From Gaiella sp051003695 (GTDB lineage Bacteria > Actinomycetota > Thermoleophilia > Gaiellales > Gaiellaceae), in NCBI GenBank assembly GCA_051003695.1, contig JBPCLB010000284.1, forward strand, positions 1-6,076: a stretch of 6,076 nt of DNA. The letters run 5' to 3'. Below, in pieces: positions 1-5,095 of the stretch. Position 1 is the stretch's first letter. Each line of letters opens with the position of its first letter. Made by a program: the position numbers and the translations under genes. Below the pieces are notes generated by a model. It searched no databases, was not told where the DNA came from, and worked only from the letters and a program-made list of their open reading frames with translations.

Positions 1-135
1 GTCCGCGAGGCCGAGACCGGTATGAGCCGCGTGTGCTGTCAGCCCGGCCAACGTCAGGGCCAGCAGGCCGAGTACGAAGACCCTGCGCGGAAGATCGAGG
101 GCGCGGAGTGCGATTGTCTGAGAAGCGTCGTTCAT
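1..135 (-). CDS. N-terminus of a membrane protein of unknown function (partial, runs off the left edge)
   Basis: Forty-five codons read leftward from an ATG at 135-133 to the window edge without a stop. The peptide begins MNDASQTIALRALDLPRRVF and continues with a hydrophobic stretch (about residues 20-37, VFVLGLLALTLAGLTAHA) preceded by two arginines. This looks like a cytoplasmic N-terminal tail followed by a first transmembrane helix or uncleaved signal anchor. No clear Shine-Dalgarno sequence precedes the ATG. In its favour are the sensible N-terminal topology and a promoter-like sequence 43-70 bases upstream. The C-terminal domain lies outside the window, so no function can be given. Membrane-anchored signalling proteins often begin this way, but that is only a guess. 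The overlapping rightward frame at 22-366 has no recognisable protein character. Confidence 0.55.
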   Translation of the reverse strand, partial: MNDASQTIALRALDLPRRVFVLGLLALTLAGLTAHAAHTGLGLAD

Positions 136-150
136 GATGTTCGCGGACGA

Positions 151-165
151 CTGCAGGGCCTGCAG
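151..165 (-). repeat. 15-base near-perfect dyad in the leader of the leftward gene
   Basis: Two CTGCAG hexamers flank a three-base centre at 151-156 and 160-165. They form a dyad between the WhiG/FliA-like promoter and the start codon at 135. In the leftward transcript it would lie within the short 5' leader, about 15 bases before the ATG, where it could act as an operator or as a weak hairpin limiting ribosome access. CTGCAG is itself palindromic, so the same bases also read as a direct repeat. The function is inferred only from position. Confidence 0.35.
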
Positions 166-177
166 CCGGCGAAAGAA

Positions 178-205
178 CTATCGGCAGCGATCCGGTATCG
201 GATTA
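178..205 (-). promoter_or_regulatory. Candidate WhiG/FliA-type (sigma-28 family) promoter with a dyad in its spacer
   Basis: Read leftward, the sequence is TAAT (205-202), 16 bases, then GCCGATAG (185-178). The known consensus for sigma-28-family factors (FliA; WhiG in Streptomyces) is TAAA, 15-16 bases, GCCGATAA. This site matches 3 of 4 and 7 of 8 positions with acceptable spacing. Transcription would begin near 168-171, leaving a leader of roughly 35 bases before the ATG at 135. The spacer contains the inverted repeat ATCCG-4-CGGAT (190-203), a plausible operator. A chance match is possible in one gap of this size, but the position and orientation are right for the leftward gene. Confidence 0.42.
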
Positions 206-306
206 GCGAGCTTCATCGGTGCGCAACCTCGCAACCGCGCGCATACTGGCGCATCAGCCCCCGTTCGGGCACTCTTCCACGGTGGCCCACTTTGCAGCCG
301 ATGTCA

Positions 307-321
307 CGAGCGATCCGCTCG
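307..321 (+). repeat. Short hairpin in the presumed leader of the UspA-like gene
   Basis: CGAGCG at 307-312 and CGCTCG at 316-321 form a perfect 6-base stem around a 3-base loop. It is followed by a G-run and ends 37 bases before the ATG at 359. A competing pairing between CTCGG (318-322) and CCGAG (332-336) overlaps its right arm. No known riboswitch class is recognisable, and in such GC-rich DNA a dyad this short can arise by chance. Confidence 0.25.
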
Positions 322-358
322 GGGGCTCGCTCCGAGGGCAGTGGCCGTGAGGAATCCG

Positions 359-976
359 ATGCGTGACGAATCGGCCGCGTTCGAGGTCGTGATCGGGATC
401 CTCGGCGCATCGGTGCTCGTCGTTGTCGCCGCCTGGCTCTCGCCGTGGCTCGGGGTCGTCGTCCTTCTCGTCGTCTGCGGGGCGGCGGCCTGGAAGTTGC
501 GCGGCGGGGTTCTGCAGCGACCGGCGCAGACGCACGTCCGGCGGGACGGAGGCCCGAACCGAAGGATCCTGGTCGTCGCGAACGAGACCGTTCAGAGCCC
601 CGCACTCCTCGAGCTGCTGCGTGCAAAGGCCGCCGGGATGCGCGAGGACGTGCTCGTCGTCTGCCCGGCGCTCAACTCCCGGCTGCGGACGTGGACGTCG
701 GACGAGGACGGCGCCCGAGGCGCAGCGCAGAGGCGGCTCGAGGCGACGCTCGCGCGGCTGCACGAAGTCGGCGTCACTGCGCGCGGGACGATCGGCGACG
801 GCGACCCGTTGCAGGCGATCGAGGACGCGTTGCGCGAGTTCCCCGCCGACGAGATCGTCGTCTCCACGCACCCGCCGGGGCGGTCGCACTGGCTGGAGCA
901 GGGGGTCGTCACGCTCGCCGAGGAGCGCTTCGACGTGCCGGTCACGCACGTCGTCGGCGAGGGGACGCCGGCGTAG
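359..976 (+). CDS. Membrane-anchored UspA-like (universal stress protein fold) protein
   Basis: A 205-residue protein. Residues 8-27 and about 30-46 are two hydrophobic segments with a Ser-Pro turn between them, predicting a membrane hairpin. A basic stretch follows, then an alpha/beta domain from about residue 67 that opens with RRILVVANETV and ends with a strand reading PVTHVV. The segment GDGDPLQAIEDALREFPADEIVVSTHP resembles the ADEIVV-strand region of UspA-fold proteins. The canonical ATP-binding GxxGx9G(S/T) motif is not visible, so nucleotide binding is doubtful. I chose the ATG at 359 because GAGGAA lies just upstream (349-354) and the protein then starts directly before the first helix. 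GTG codons at 341 and 347 are in-frame alternatives, and an ATG at 134 would add an unlikely low-complexity N-terminus. Similar proteins are common in actinobacteria, usually uncharacterised and sometimes mislabelled as permeases. The substrate and role are unknown. Confidence 0.8.
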   Translation: MRDESAAFEVVIGILGASVLVVVAAWLSPWLGVVVLLVVCGAAAWKLRGGVLQRPAQTHVRRDGGPNRRILVVANETVQSPALLELLRAKAAGMREDVLVVCPALNSRLRTWTSDEDGARGAAQRRLEATLARLHEVGVTARGTIGDGDPLQAIEDALREFPADEIVVSTHPPGRSHWLEQGVVTLAEERFDVPVTHVVGEGTPA

Positions 977-996
977 GGGCCGGACCTGTCCGGCCC
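977..996 (+). terminator. Perfect hairpin directly after the UspA-like stop codon
   Basis: GGGCCGGAC (977-985) pairs with GTCCGGCCC (988-996) to give a perfect 9-base GC-rich stem; with the innermost pair open the loop is CCTG. It begins at the base after the TAG stop (974-976). The trailing sequence GTCGTTG has only a weak T content, so this resembles the U-tract-poor hairpins often seen at gene ends in high-GC actinobacteria. It lies in a convergent gap and could serve both strands. It could also be a remnant palindrome of the transposase-related element just downstream. Confidence 0.55.
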
Positions 997-999
997 GTC

Positions 1000-1114
1000 G
1001 TTGCGGGTCGCCGTCGCACGGGCCTTTGGCTGCGCGGCTTCTACGACCACGTGATCCGCGACGAGTCAGACCTGTATCGCGTGCGCGAGTTACATCAGAA
1101 CGAACCCAACTGCG
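1000..1114 (+). pseudogene. Decayed C-terminal fragment of a REP-associated tyrosine transposase (IS200-like, Y1 family)
   Basis: From 1021 the frame reads GLWLRGFYDHVIRDESDLYRVRE through codon 1087-1089. Deleting one T at 1090/1091 lets it continue as YIRTNPTA to 1114. The combined pattern W-x-R-G-F-Y-D-H-x-I-R-x-E-x-D-L-x-R-(I/V)-R-E-Y-I-x-x-N-P is the hallmark C-terminal signature of REP-associated tyrosine transposases (the Y1_Tnp/DUF1568 type). The preceding residues AGRRRT (from about 1003) may belong to it as well. Nothing upstream shows the HUH-motif N-terminal domain: that space is the UspA-like gene and its hairpin. There is no start codon and at least one frameshift, so this is a non-functional fossil. 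The left boundary is approximate. Identification rests on motif recall, without a database search. Confidence 0.7.
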
Positions 1115-1115
1115 G

Positions 1116-1140
1116 ACGGCACGCCGCAAGTGCGGGCCGT
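1116..1140 (-). terminator. Imperfect hairpin downstream of the cytochrome c gene, possible terminator
   Basis: ACGGC (1116-1120) pairs with GCCGT (1136-1140), and CCGCA (1124-1128) with TGCGG (1131-1135). Together they make a 10-base-pair stem with a 3-base bulge (1121-1123) and a 2-base loop. The structure begins 26 bases past the cytochrome c stop in the leftward direction. The next bases downstream are moderately T-rich (GCAGTTGGGTTCGTTC) without a true T-run. It could end the five-gene leftward operon, or be a palindrome left by the transposase-related element it abuts. Confidence 0.4.
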
Positions 1141-1166
1141 GAGCGAGCGGGCGGCGGTCAGGTGCC

Positions 1167-1844
1167 CTACTTGGTGACGAACTCCGCGACGGCCTGGATC
1201 TGCTCCTCGGAGAGCTGGCCGTCGAAGGACGGCATCCCGCCCTGGCCGTTCGTGATGCGGTCGATCGCGAGCTCGAGGCTCGGCTGCGATTGATCCAGGT
1301 TCGGGCCGACGTTGCCGTCGGAGCCTGCAGCGGCGAGGGTGTGGCAGCCCCCGCACCCGGCCGAGGCGAAGACCGCCTTTCCGTCCGTCTCGCCCCCGGT
1401 CGGCGGCGCCGGCTTCGGCGGGTTCGCGGGATCGATCGGCCGACCGCTGTCGTCCAGGCCGGCGACCTCGGCGACGTAGGTGGCGACGTCCTCCGCCTCC
1501 TCGCCTTCGAAGATGTCGGCCGGCATGCCGGGCTCGCCCGTCGGGGTCTCGTCGACGGGATAGGTGATCTGACCGCGCACGACCTGCTGGATCGTCGATT
1601 CACCGAGCCCGTCGAGACGCGACTGGACGAACGCGAAGTCGAGATTCGGGCCGATCTGACCCTTTGTGCCCGCGTCGGCGAGCTCGTGACAGGAACCGCA
1701 GCCCCGGACGAAGAGCTCCTTGCCGTTCTGGCGATCGCCGGTGCCCTCGGAGTAGCCCGCGGTGTCGCCGCACGCGGCGAGACCGAGCCCGGCGACGGCA
1801 GCGAGCCCGACAGCGAGGAACGCGGTGATCGTCCGGCGCTGCAC
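1167..1844 (-). CDS. Dihaem cytochrome c lipoprotein
   Basis: The 225-residue product begins with a signal peptide (MQRRTITAFLAVGL...) ending in the lipobox LAAC, with Cys25 as the lipidation site. It should be anchored on the outer face of the cytoplasmic membrane. Two class I cytochrome c domains follow. The first has CGSCH at 49-53 with a likely axial Met107 (PGMP). The second has CGGCH at 164-168 with a likely axial Met204 (GGMPSF). A Pro-rich linker (about 136-152) joins them. The likely role is electron transfer between membrane-bound quinol-oxidising and terminal oxidase complexes; the partner is not shown here. Although the signal contains two arginines, RRTIT is not a good Tat motif, and Sec export is normal for apocytochromes c. 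The start is GTG at 1844 with no clear Shine-Dalgarno sequence. The gene is the last of the leftward cluster, 28 bases after the TPR gene. Confidence 0.9.
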   Translation of the reverse strand: MQRRTITAFLAVGLAAVAGLGLAACGDTAGYSEGTGDRQNGKELFVRGCGSCHELADAGTKGQIGPNLDFAFVQSRLDGLGESTIQQVVRGQITYPVDETPTGEPGMPADIFEGEEAEDVATYVAEVAGLDDSGRPIDPANPPKPAPPTGGETDGKAVFASAGCGGCHTLAAAGSDGNVGPNLDQSQPSLELAIDRITNGQGGMPSFDGQLSEEQIQAVAEFVTK

Positions 1845-1872
1845 CGGGGGCGAGTCTAGACGAGTGACGGGT

Positions 1873-2718
1873 CTAGCCGGACGACGAGGTGCGCAGCTGC
1901 TTCAGGCGATCCTTGACGCTCACGGCCGTCGGATCATCCGGCGCGAGCTTCAGGAATCGCTCGTAGGCCGCGATCGCGACGGTCGCGTTGCCGGCTTGCT
2001 CTGCCGCCTGGGCGAGCTCGATCTGGACGTTCGGGTCGGCCGGCTGGAGCTCGGCAACGCGCTCGTAGGCGTCAACTGCTCCGGTGGCCGCCGTGCTGGC
2101 CTCCTGGACGAGCGCAGAGACGCGCTCGTTCGCCCGGGCGTTCACGGCAGTTCCGATCGGGTCGGAGACGACCGTGGTTCCGTCCTTGCTGAACTGTCCC
2201 GGGAAGTTCTGGCTCGCGCCGGTGAACGCGGCCTCGATCTGTACCTGCTGAGCAGCCGCCTGCTTGTCCGACGCTTGGGCGAGGTAGATCCCGCCGAGCT
2301 CCCGGTAGGCGTCGGGATCCTTCGGCGTCAGCGCCGTCACGGTCTGGAGTGCCGCGATCGCCTCGTCGAGATCGCCCTCGGCTTGCAGCGCGTTCGAGAG
2401 CTCGCGCCAGGCTTCGGCGTCCTCCGGGTTGTCCTCCGTCGCCTCGCGCGCATCCGAGACGGACTGCGCCTCGCCGCCCGCGGAGTTGCGAAACACGTCG
2501 CCGACCCCGACACCACCGGCGCCCACGCCGAACCCCACGAATCCAACCGCGAAGACGAGCGCCAGAAGCACGAACACCCACTTCGCGCGCTTCCGCAGCT
2601 TCGGGAAGAACATGGTGTCCTCGATCGACGGTGCGGCGGGCGCACGCCGGGGCCGGCGGCCAGCTACTGCAGCATCCGGCTTCTGGCCTTTTGGCCGGCC
2701 CTTGTCGAATCGCGCCAT
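1873..2718 (-). CDS. Membrane-anchored tetratricopeptide repeat (TPR) protein
   Basis: A 281-residue protein with four parts. Residues 1-46 form a basic, Pro-rich cytoplasmic tail (MARFDKGRPKGQK...). One transmembrane helix (about 47-66) leads into a Gly/Val-rich stretch to 73. TPR units then appear at about 100-132 (DAEAWRELSNALQAEGDLDEAIAALQTVTALTP) and 134-158. After an unusual insert (about 159-212) further TPR units cover 214-226 and 228-260. The repeat domain should face outward and hold protein partners; which ones is unknown. Placement just before a cytochrome c gene allows a role in cytochrome maturation or respiratory assembly, but no CcmH/CcmI-specific feature is visible. I chose the ATG at 2718 because GAGGGA sits 7 bases upstream, even though this overlaps the preceding gene by 55 bases. 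ATG 2613 (Met36) would remove the overlap but lacks that support. The same frame stays open up to 3630, but there it only shadows the amidohydrolase. Confidence 0.8.
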   Translation of the reverse strand: MARFDKGRPKGQKPDAAVAGRRPRRAPAAPSIEDTMFFPKLRKRAKWVFVLLALVFAVGFVGFGVGAGGVGVGDVFRNSAGGEAQSVSDAREATEDNPEDAEAWRELSNALQAEGDLDEAIAALQTVTALTPKDPDAYRELGGIYLAQASDKQAAAQQVQIEAAFTGASQNFPGQFSKDGTTVVSDPIGTAVNARANERVSALVQEASTAATGAVDAYERVAELQPADPNVQIELAQAAEQAGNATVAIAAYERFLKLAPDDPTAVSVKDRLKQLRTSSSG

Positions 2719-3947
2719 GCGGTGATCCCTCGTCGGAAGCGGTCCTCGCCGCCAACGAGAGTAGCTGCAACACGATCCGGCGACCCCCCCAGGACAACGG
2801 CCGCGACGGGATCCTCGACCGGGTCGAACGGTGCTTCGGCGAGGTCGACGATCGCGAGATCTGCGCGCTTTCCGGGGACGAGCGACCCCAGCTCGGATTC
2901 GAGGCCGAGGATGCGGGCACCGCCGAGTGTCGCAGCCTCGAGGGCGTCGCGCGCCGAGTAGGCATCCGGGCGCTCCGCACGTCCGCGGGCGAGCACGATC
3001 GCCATGCGCATCTCTTCGAAGAGGTCGAACGACGGCGTGGACGCCGGGCTGTCGGTTGCGATCGCGACCGTGATCCCGGCCGCTCGCAGCTCGGCGACAC
3101 GCGCGACTCCACAGCCGAGAAAGCCGTTCGAGCGAGGGCAGTGCGCGACGCCGACGCCCGCGCGTGCAAGGAGCTCGATCTCCTCGTCGTCGGCGTGGAC
3201 GCAGTGTGCCGCCGAGACACTCGGCGAGAGCAGTCCGGCCTCTGCCAGGAGGCGGATGCCGGTCGTGCCGGGAGGTGGGACGAGGAACTCCGCCAGCGGC
3301 GTCCAGTCGCCGGTCCCTCCGACGAGCCAGTCGCGTTCCGCGGGGCTCTCGGCGAGATGCGTCTGGATCGGCAGCCCGAGCGCCGCGCAGGCCTCGTACA
3401 CCTCGCGCGTACAGGTGTAGGGCGCGTGGGGCGAGACTCCGAGCCGGACGTTGTCGGAGAGCGTCGGGGCGATCCGGTCGCGGATCTCCTCGAACCGCTC
3501 GAGCGCCGTGACGTCCTGACCGAAGACCTCGACGAACACGACCGCGCCGAGGCCCACGGCGGTGGCAGCCTCGGCCGCTGCGCCGCTGAAGCTGCAGTCG
3601 CCGATCGTCGTCGTGCCCGAGCGCAGGCACTCGGCCGCGCCTACCCCTGCGATGTCACGCATCTCCTCGACGTCGAGGAGCGCCTTGCGGGAGATGTGGA
3701 GCCCGATCCAGGGGACGAACGGAAGCCCGTCGCCGAACCCGGCGTAGACGGCGTACTCGAGGTGCGTGTGCGCGTTGACGAGTCCCGGCACGATCACGCA
3801 GCCGGGAAAGGCCTCGCCTTCGCCCAGCTCCGAGACGAGTCCGACCGCTTCGATCAGCCCGTGTGCCCCGATCGCGACCGCGCCGGCACGGATCGGCTCG
3901 CCCTCCACGGGAACGACCCAGTCGGCCGACACCACCCTCCCGCTCAC
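2664..3947 (-). CDS. Metal-dependent amidohydrolase/deaminase; possible aminofutalosine deaminase
   Basis: A 427-residue member of the amidohydrolase superfamily, in the cytosolic ATZ/TRZ-SAH deaminase-like group. Visible catalytic features are PGLVNAHTHLE with the metal-binding His60 and His62, SPHAPYT (His174), THLAES (His197, Glu200), AHCVHADDEE (His248/His251) and ATDSPAS with metal-binding Asp299. N- and C-terminal beta segments (MSGRVVSADWVVP and the GSLVPGKRADLAIVDL region) form the usual composite sandwich. The set fits hydrolytic deamination of an adenine-, guanine- or cytosine-like ring. The group includes the aminofutalosine deaminase of the futalosine menaquinone pathway, which would suit a respiratory neighbourhood. 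Specificity cannot be read from these motifs, and S-adenosylhomocysteine or methylthioadenosine deaminase is possible. The start is GTG at 3947, 13 bases after tatC, with AGGGA overlapping the tatC stop. The C-terminal 55 bases overlap the TPR gene. Confidence 0.82.
   Translation of the reverse strand: MSGRVVSADWVVPVEGEPIRAGAVAIGAHGLIEAVGLVSELGEGEAFPGCVIVPGLVNAHTHLEYAVYAGFGDGLPFVPWIGLHISRKALLDVEEMRDIAGVGAAECLRSGTTTIGDCSFSGAAAEAATAVGLGAVVFVEVFGQDVTALERFEEIRDRIAPTLSDNVRLGVSPHAPYTCTREVYEACAALGLPIQTHLAESPAERDWLVGGTGDWTPLAEFLVPPPGTTGIRLLAEAGLLSPSVSAAHCVHADDEEIELLARAGVGVAHCPRSNGFLGCGVARVAELRAAGITVAIATDSPASTPSFDLFEEMRMAIVLARGRAERPDAYSARDALEAATLGGARILGLESELGSLVPGKRADLAIVDLAEAPFDPVEDPVAAVVLGGSPDRVAATLVGGEDRFRRGITAWRDSTRAGQKARSRMLQ
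2726..2731 (-). promoter_or_regulatory. Shine-Dalgarno site that decides the TPR gene start
   Basis: Read leftward this is GAGGGA, 7 bases before the ATG at 2718. It lies inside the amidohydrolase coding sequence, which supports translation of the TPR gene from within the upstream cistron. Confidence 0.55.
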
Positions 3948-3960
3948 TCGCGTGGAATCC

Positions 3961-4752
3961 CTACTCGGTGTCGGCCCAGAGCGTCTCGCGCAACGGCTTG
4001 TCCCAGCGCCTCTCCGCGTAGACCGAGAGCCAGATCGAGGCCTCGAAGAGGATCAGGAGCGGCACGAGCTCCAGCGCGAGCGAGACCGGATCGACGGTCG
4101 GAAGCAGGATCGCGAAGCCGAGCATCCCGACCATCCCGAGGCGTCGGTTCTTGCGCAATGTCGCCGACGTGAGCACCCCGAGCCGCACGAGCCCGAGGAT
4201 GAAGATCGGCATCAGGAAGGCGATCCCGGTCGCAAACATCGTCAACGTGACGAACGAGAGGAAGTAATTCGCCCGGATCTGCTCGTCGTACAGCTCACCG
4301 TCGTAGCCGACGAGGAAGTCGAGCGCCCTCGGCAGGATGATGAAGTAGCAGAACGCGACGCCGGCTGCGAACAGGCCGCTCGCGACCATCACCAGCACCG
4401 AGATCACCCGTTGGGTCGACTTGTCGACGGCTGGCGCGAGAAAGGCCCACACCTGCCAGAGCAGCAGCGGCAGGACGATCGCGAGCGACGCGTAGAAGCT
4501 CACCTTGAGCGAGGTCGTGAAGGGCTCGGTCACCCCGAGCGTGACGAGCGGGATCGGCTGTCCGTCAGCGCCGAGTGGGAGCAGATCCTCGAGCTCGTCG
4601 ATCAGCCGGTCGTGGAACGCGTACGCGACCGCGAAGCTCGGCACGATCGCGAGCAGGCAAACGAACAGACGGTGCCGAAGCTCGGAGAGGTGATCGACGA
4701 GGGTCGCCTCCTCGTCGTGGCCGAGGCGCCGCGGGACGATCCTGCGCGCCAC
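3961..4752 (-). CDS. tatC: Sec-independent protein translocase subunit TatC
   Basis: A 263-residue polytopic membrane protein of normal TatC length. With TatA it forms the twin-arginine translocase exporting folded proteins; TatC recognises the twin-arginine signal peptide. Family marks are the N-terminal HLSELRHRL (21-29), TEPF (75-78) before the second helix, LPLLLWQVWAFLAPAV (94-109), the TM4 region MFATGIAFLMPIFIL (172-186), LRKNRR (199-204) and the late VDPVS and LFEASI segments (220-240). Six hydrophobic helices can be placed. Two positions are odd. The glutamate normally following the APxL segment (E103 of E. coli, in KHERR) is Thr113 here (KSTQR). The TM4 glutamate (E170 of E. coli, in FEVP) is Leu180 (FLMP). 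Glu24 and Arg26 of the first cytoplasmic motif are kept. The start is GTG at 4752, 12 bases past tatA, with only a weak ribosome site. Confidence 0.93.
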   Translation of the reverse strand: MARRIVPRRLGHDEEATLVDHLSELRHRLFVCLLAIVPSFAVAYAFHDRLIDELEDLLPLGADGQPIPLVTLGVTEPFTTSLKVSFYASLAIVLPLLLWQVWAFLAPAVDKSTQRVISVLVMVASGLFAAGVAFCYFIILPRALDFLVGYDGELYDEQIRANYFLSFVTLTMFATGIAFLMPIFILGLVRLGVLTSATLRKNRRLGMVGMLGFAILLPTVDPVSLALELVPLLILFEASIWLSVYAERRWDKPLRETLWADTE

Positions 4753-4764
4753 TGCCCTAATCGG

Positions 4765-5013
4765 CTACGAGACGACGTCGCGCTCGCGCGTGGAAGCGGT
4801 GCTCGTGGTCTCCGGTGGGTCGATCCCGGCCACGTCGTCGAAGCTCGACACCGTCGACTCGTCGTCCTTGCCCGTGACGGAGTCCTTGAATTCGCGCATC
4901 CCGCGACCGAGCTGGCGTCCCATCTCCGGCAGTCGCTTGGGGCCGAAGATCAGAAGCACCGCAACCAGCAGGATGAGCATTTCCCAGATACCGATTCCGA
5001 AAGGCATGGACAT
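4765..5013 (-). CDS. tatA: Sec-independent protein translocase subunit TatA
   Basis: An 82-residue protein with the standard TatA plan: a short N-terminus, one transmembrane helix (about residues 10-23, WEMLILLVAVLLIF), the FGPKRLPE hinge (23-30), an amphipathic helix (31-44, MGRQLGRGMREFKD) and a charged, Ser/Thr-rich tail. Copies assemble into the export pore or weakened membrane patch next to TatC. The FGPKRLPE hinge and lack of a TatB-like longer helix favour TatA; no separate tatB lies in the window. Two in-frame ATGs at 5013 and 5007 are both plausible. I list the longer one, which reads MSMPFG. No clear Shine-Dalgarno sequence precedes either, and a TACGCT box directly before 5013 would suit leaderless initiation at 5007. 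An upstream open frame to 5223 is antisense to sufC and is not part of the gene. It is the first gene of the leftward cluster. Confidence 0.92.
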   Translation of the reverse strand: MSMPFGIGIWEMLILLVAVLLIFGPKRLPEMGRQLGRGMREFKDSVTGKDDESTVSSFDDVAGIDPPETTSTASTRERDVVS

Positions 5014-5035
5014 AGCGTAGCAGCGCCCCGCCACA

Positions 5036-5063
5036 ACCCGGACAGGCCGGTTCCGGGTACCCT
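5036..5063 (+). promoter_or_regulatory. Dyad and -10-like box in the tatA/sufC divergent gap, candidate sufC promoter and operator
   Basis: ACCCGG (5036-5041) and CCGGGT (5053-5058) form an inverted repeat with an 11-base centre. Its right end touches TACCCT (5058-5063), a match to the actinobacterial TANNNT -10 pattern. The -10 box ends 5 bases before a GTG at 5069, a spacing expected for leaderless transcription. No good -35 hexamer is visible. A repressor bound to the dyad would cover the promoter, as Rrf2-type regulators do at suf operons, but the arms do not match a SufR operator that I recognise. The whole gap between 5014 and 5095 is only 82 bases, so tatA regulation could share it. 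Confidence 0.33.
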
Positions 5064-5095
5064 CAGTCGTGGAAACGTACGAGCGAAGGGATTCA

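Larger units (their letters stand above)
136..358. other. Divergent intergenic region between the leftward membrane gene and the UspA-like gene
   Basis: This 223-base gap separates two divergently transcribed genes, so it should hold a promoter for each. For the leftward gene I see a WhiG/FliA-like promoter and two short dyads, listed separately. For the rightward gene the only -10-like match is CATACT at 242-247, with no convincing -35, so I do not call it. A short hairpin (307-321) lies in the presumed leader of the rightward gene. No coding frame here looks real. Confidence 0.5.

Noticed and set aside
136..205. A cyclic-di-GMP or other riboswitch upstream of the leftward membrane gene
   Set aside because: The leader from the predicted start is only about 35 bases long and shows just one short dyad, too little for any riboswitch class I know.
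254..1603. Long minus-strand frame across the UspA-like gene, the gap and the cytochrome gene
   Set aside because: It has shadow-frame composition (very Arg/Ser/Pro-rich) and covers two well-supported genes plus a convergent gap.
1770..1844. Twin-arginine signal on the cytochrome c, suggested by its RR pair and the nearby tat genes
   Set aside because: RRTIT lacks the hydrophobic pair and the rest of the Tat consensus. Haem is attached to c-type cytochromes after Sec export, and the lipobox explains the N-terminus.
1854..1876. GTCTAGAC palindrome and repeated GTCTAG between the TPR and cytochrome genes
   Set aside because: It is only 6-8 bases long, one copy includes the TPR stop codon, and there is no stable hairpin or known site. 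Chance is a sufficient explanation.
2719..3630. Long N-terminal extension of the TPR reading frame on the minus strand
   Set aside because: It is Arg-rich, has no domain character and lies wholly inside the amidohydrolase gene on the same strand in another frame. A good ATG with a Shine-Dalgarno site at 2718 explains the TPR protein.
5039..5046. CCGGACAGG shared between the tatA/sufC gap and the hairpin after the UspA-like gene
   Set aside because: A nine-base GC-rich match between two sites is expected by chance in this composition, and the surrounding bases do not align.
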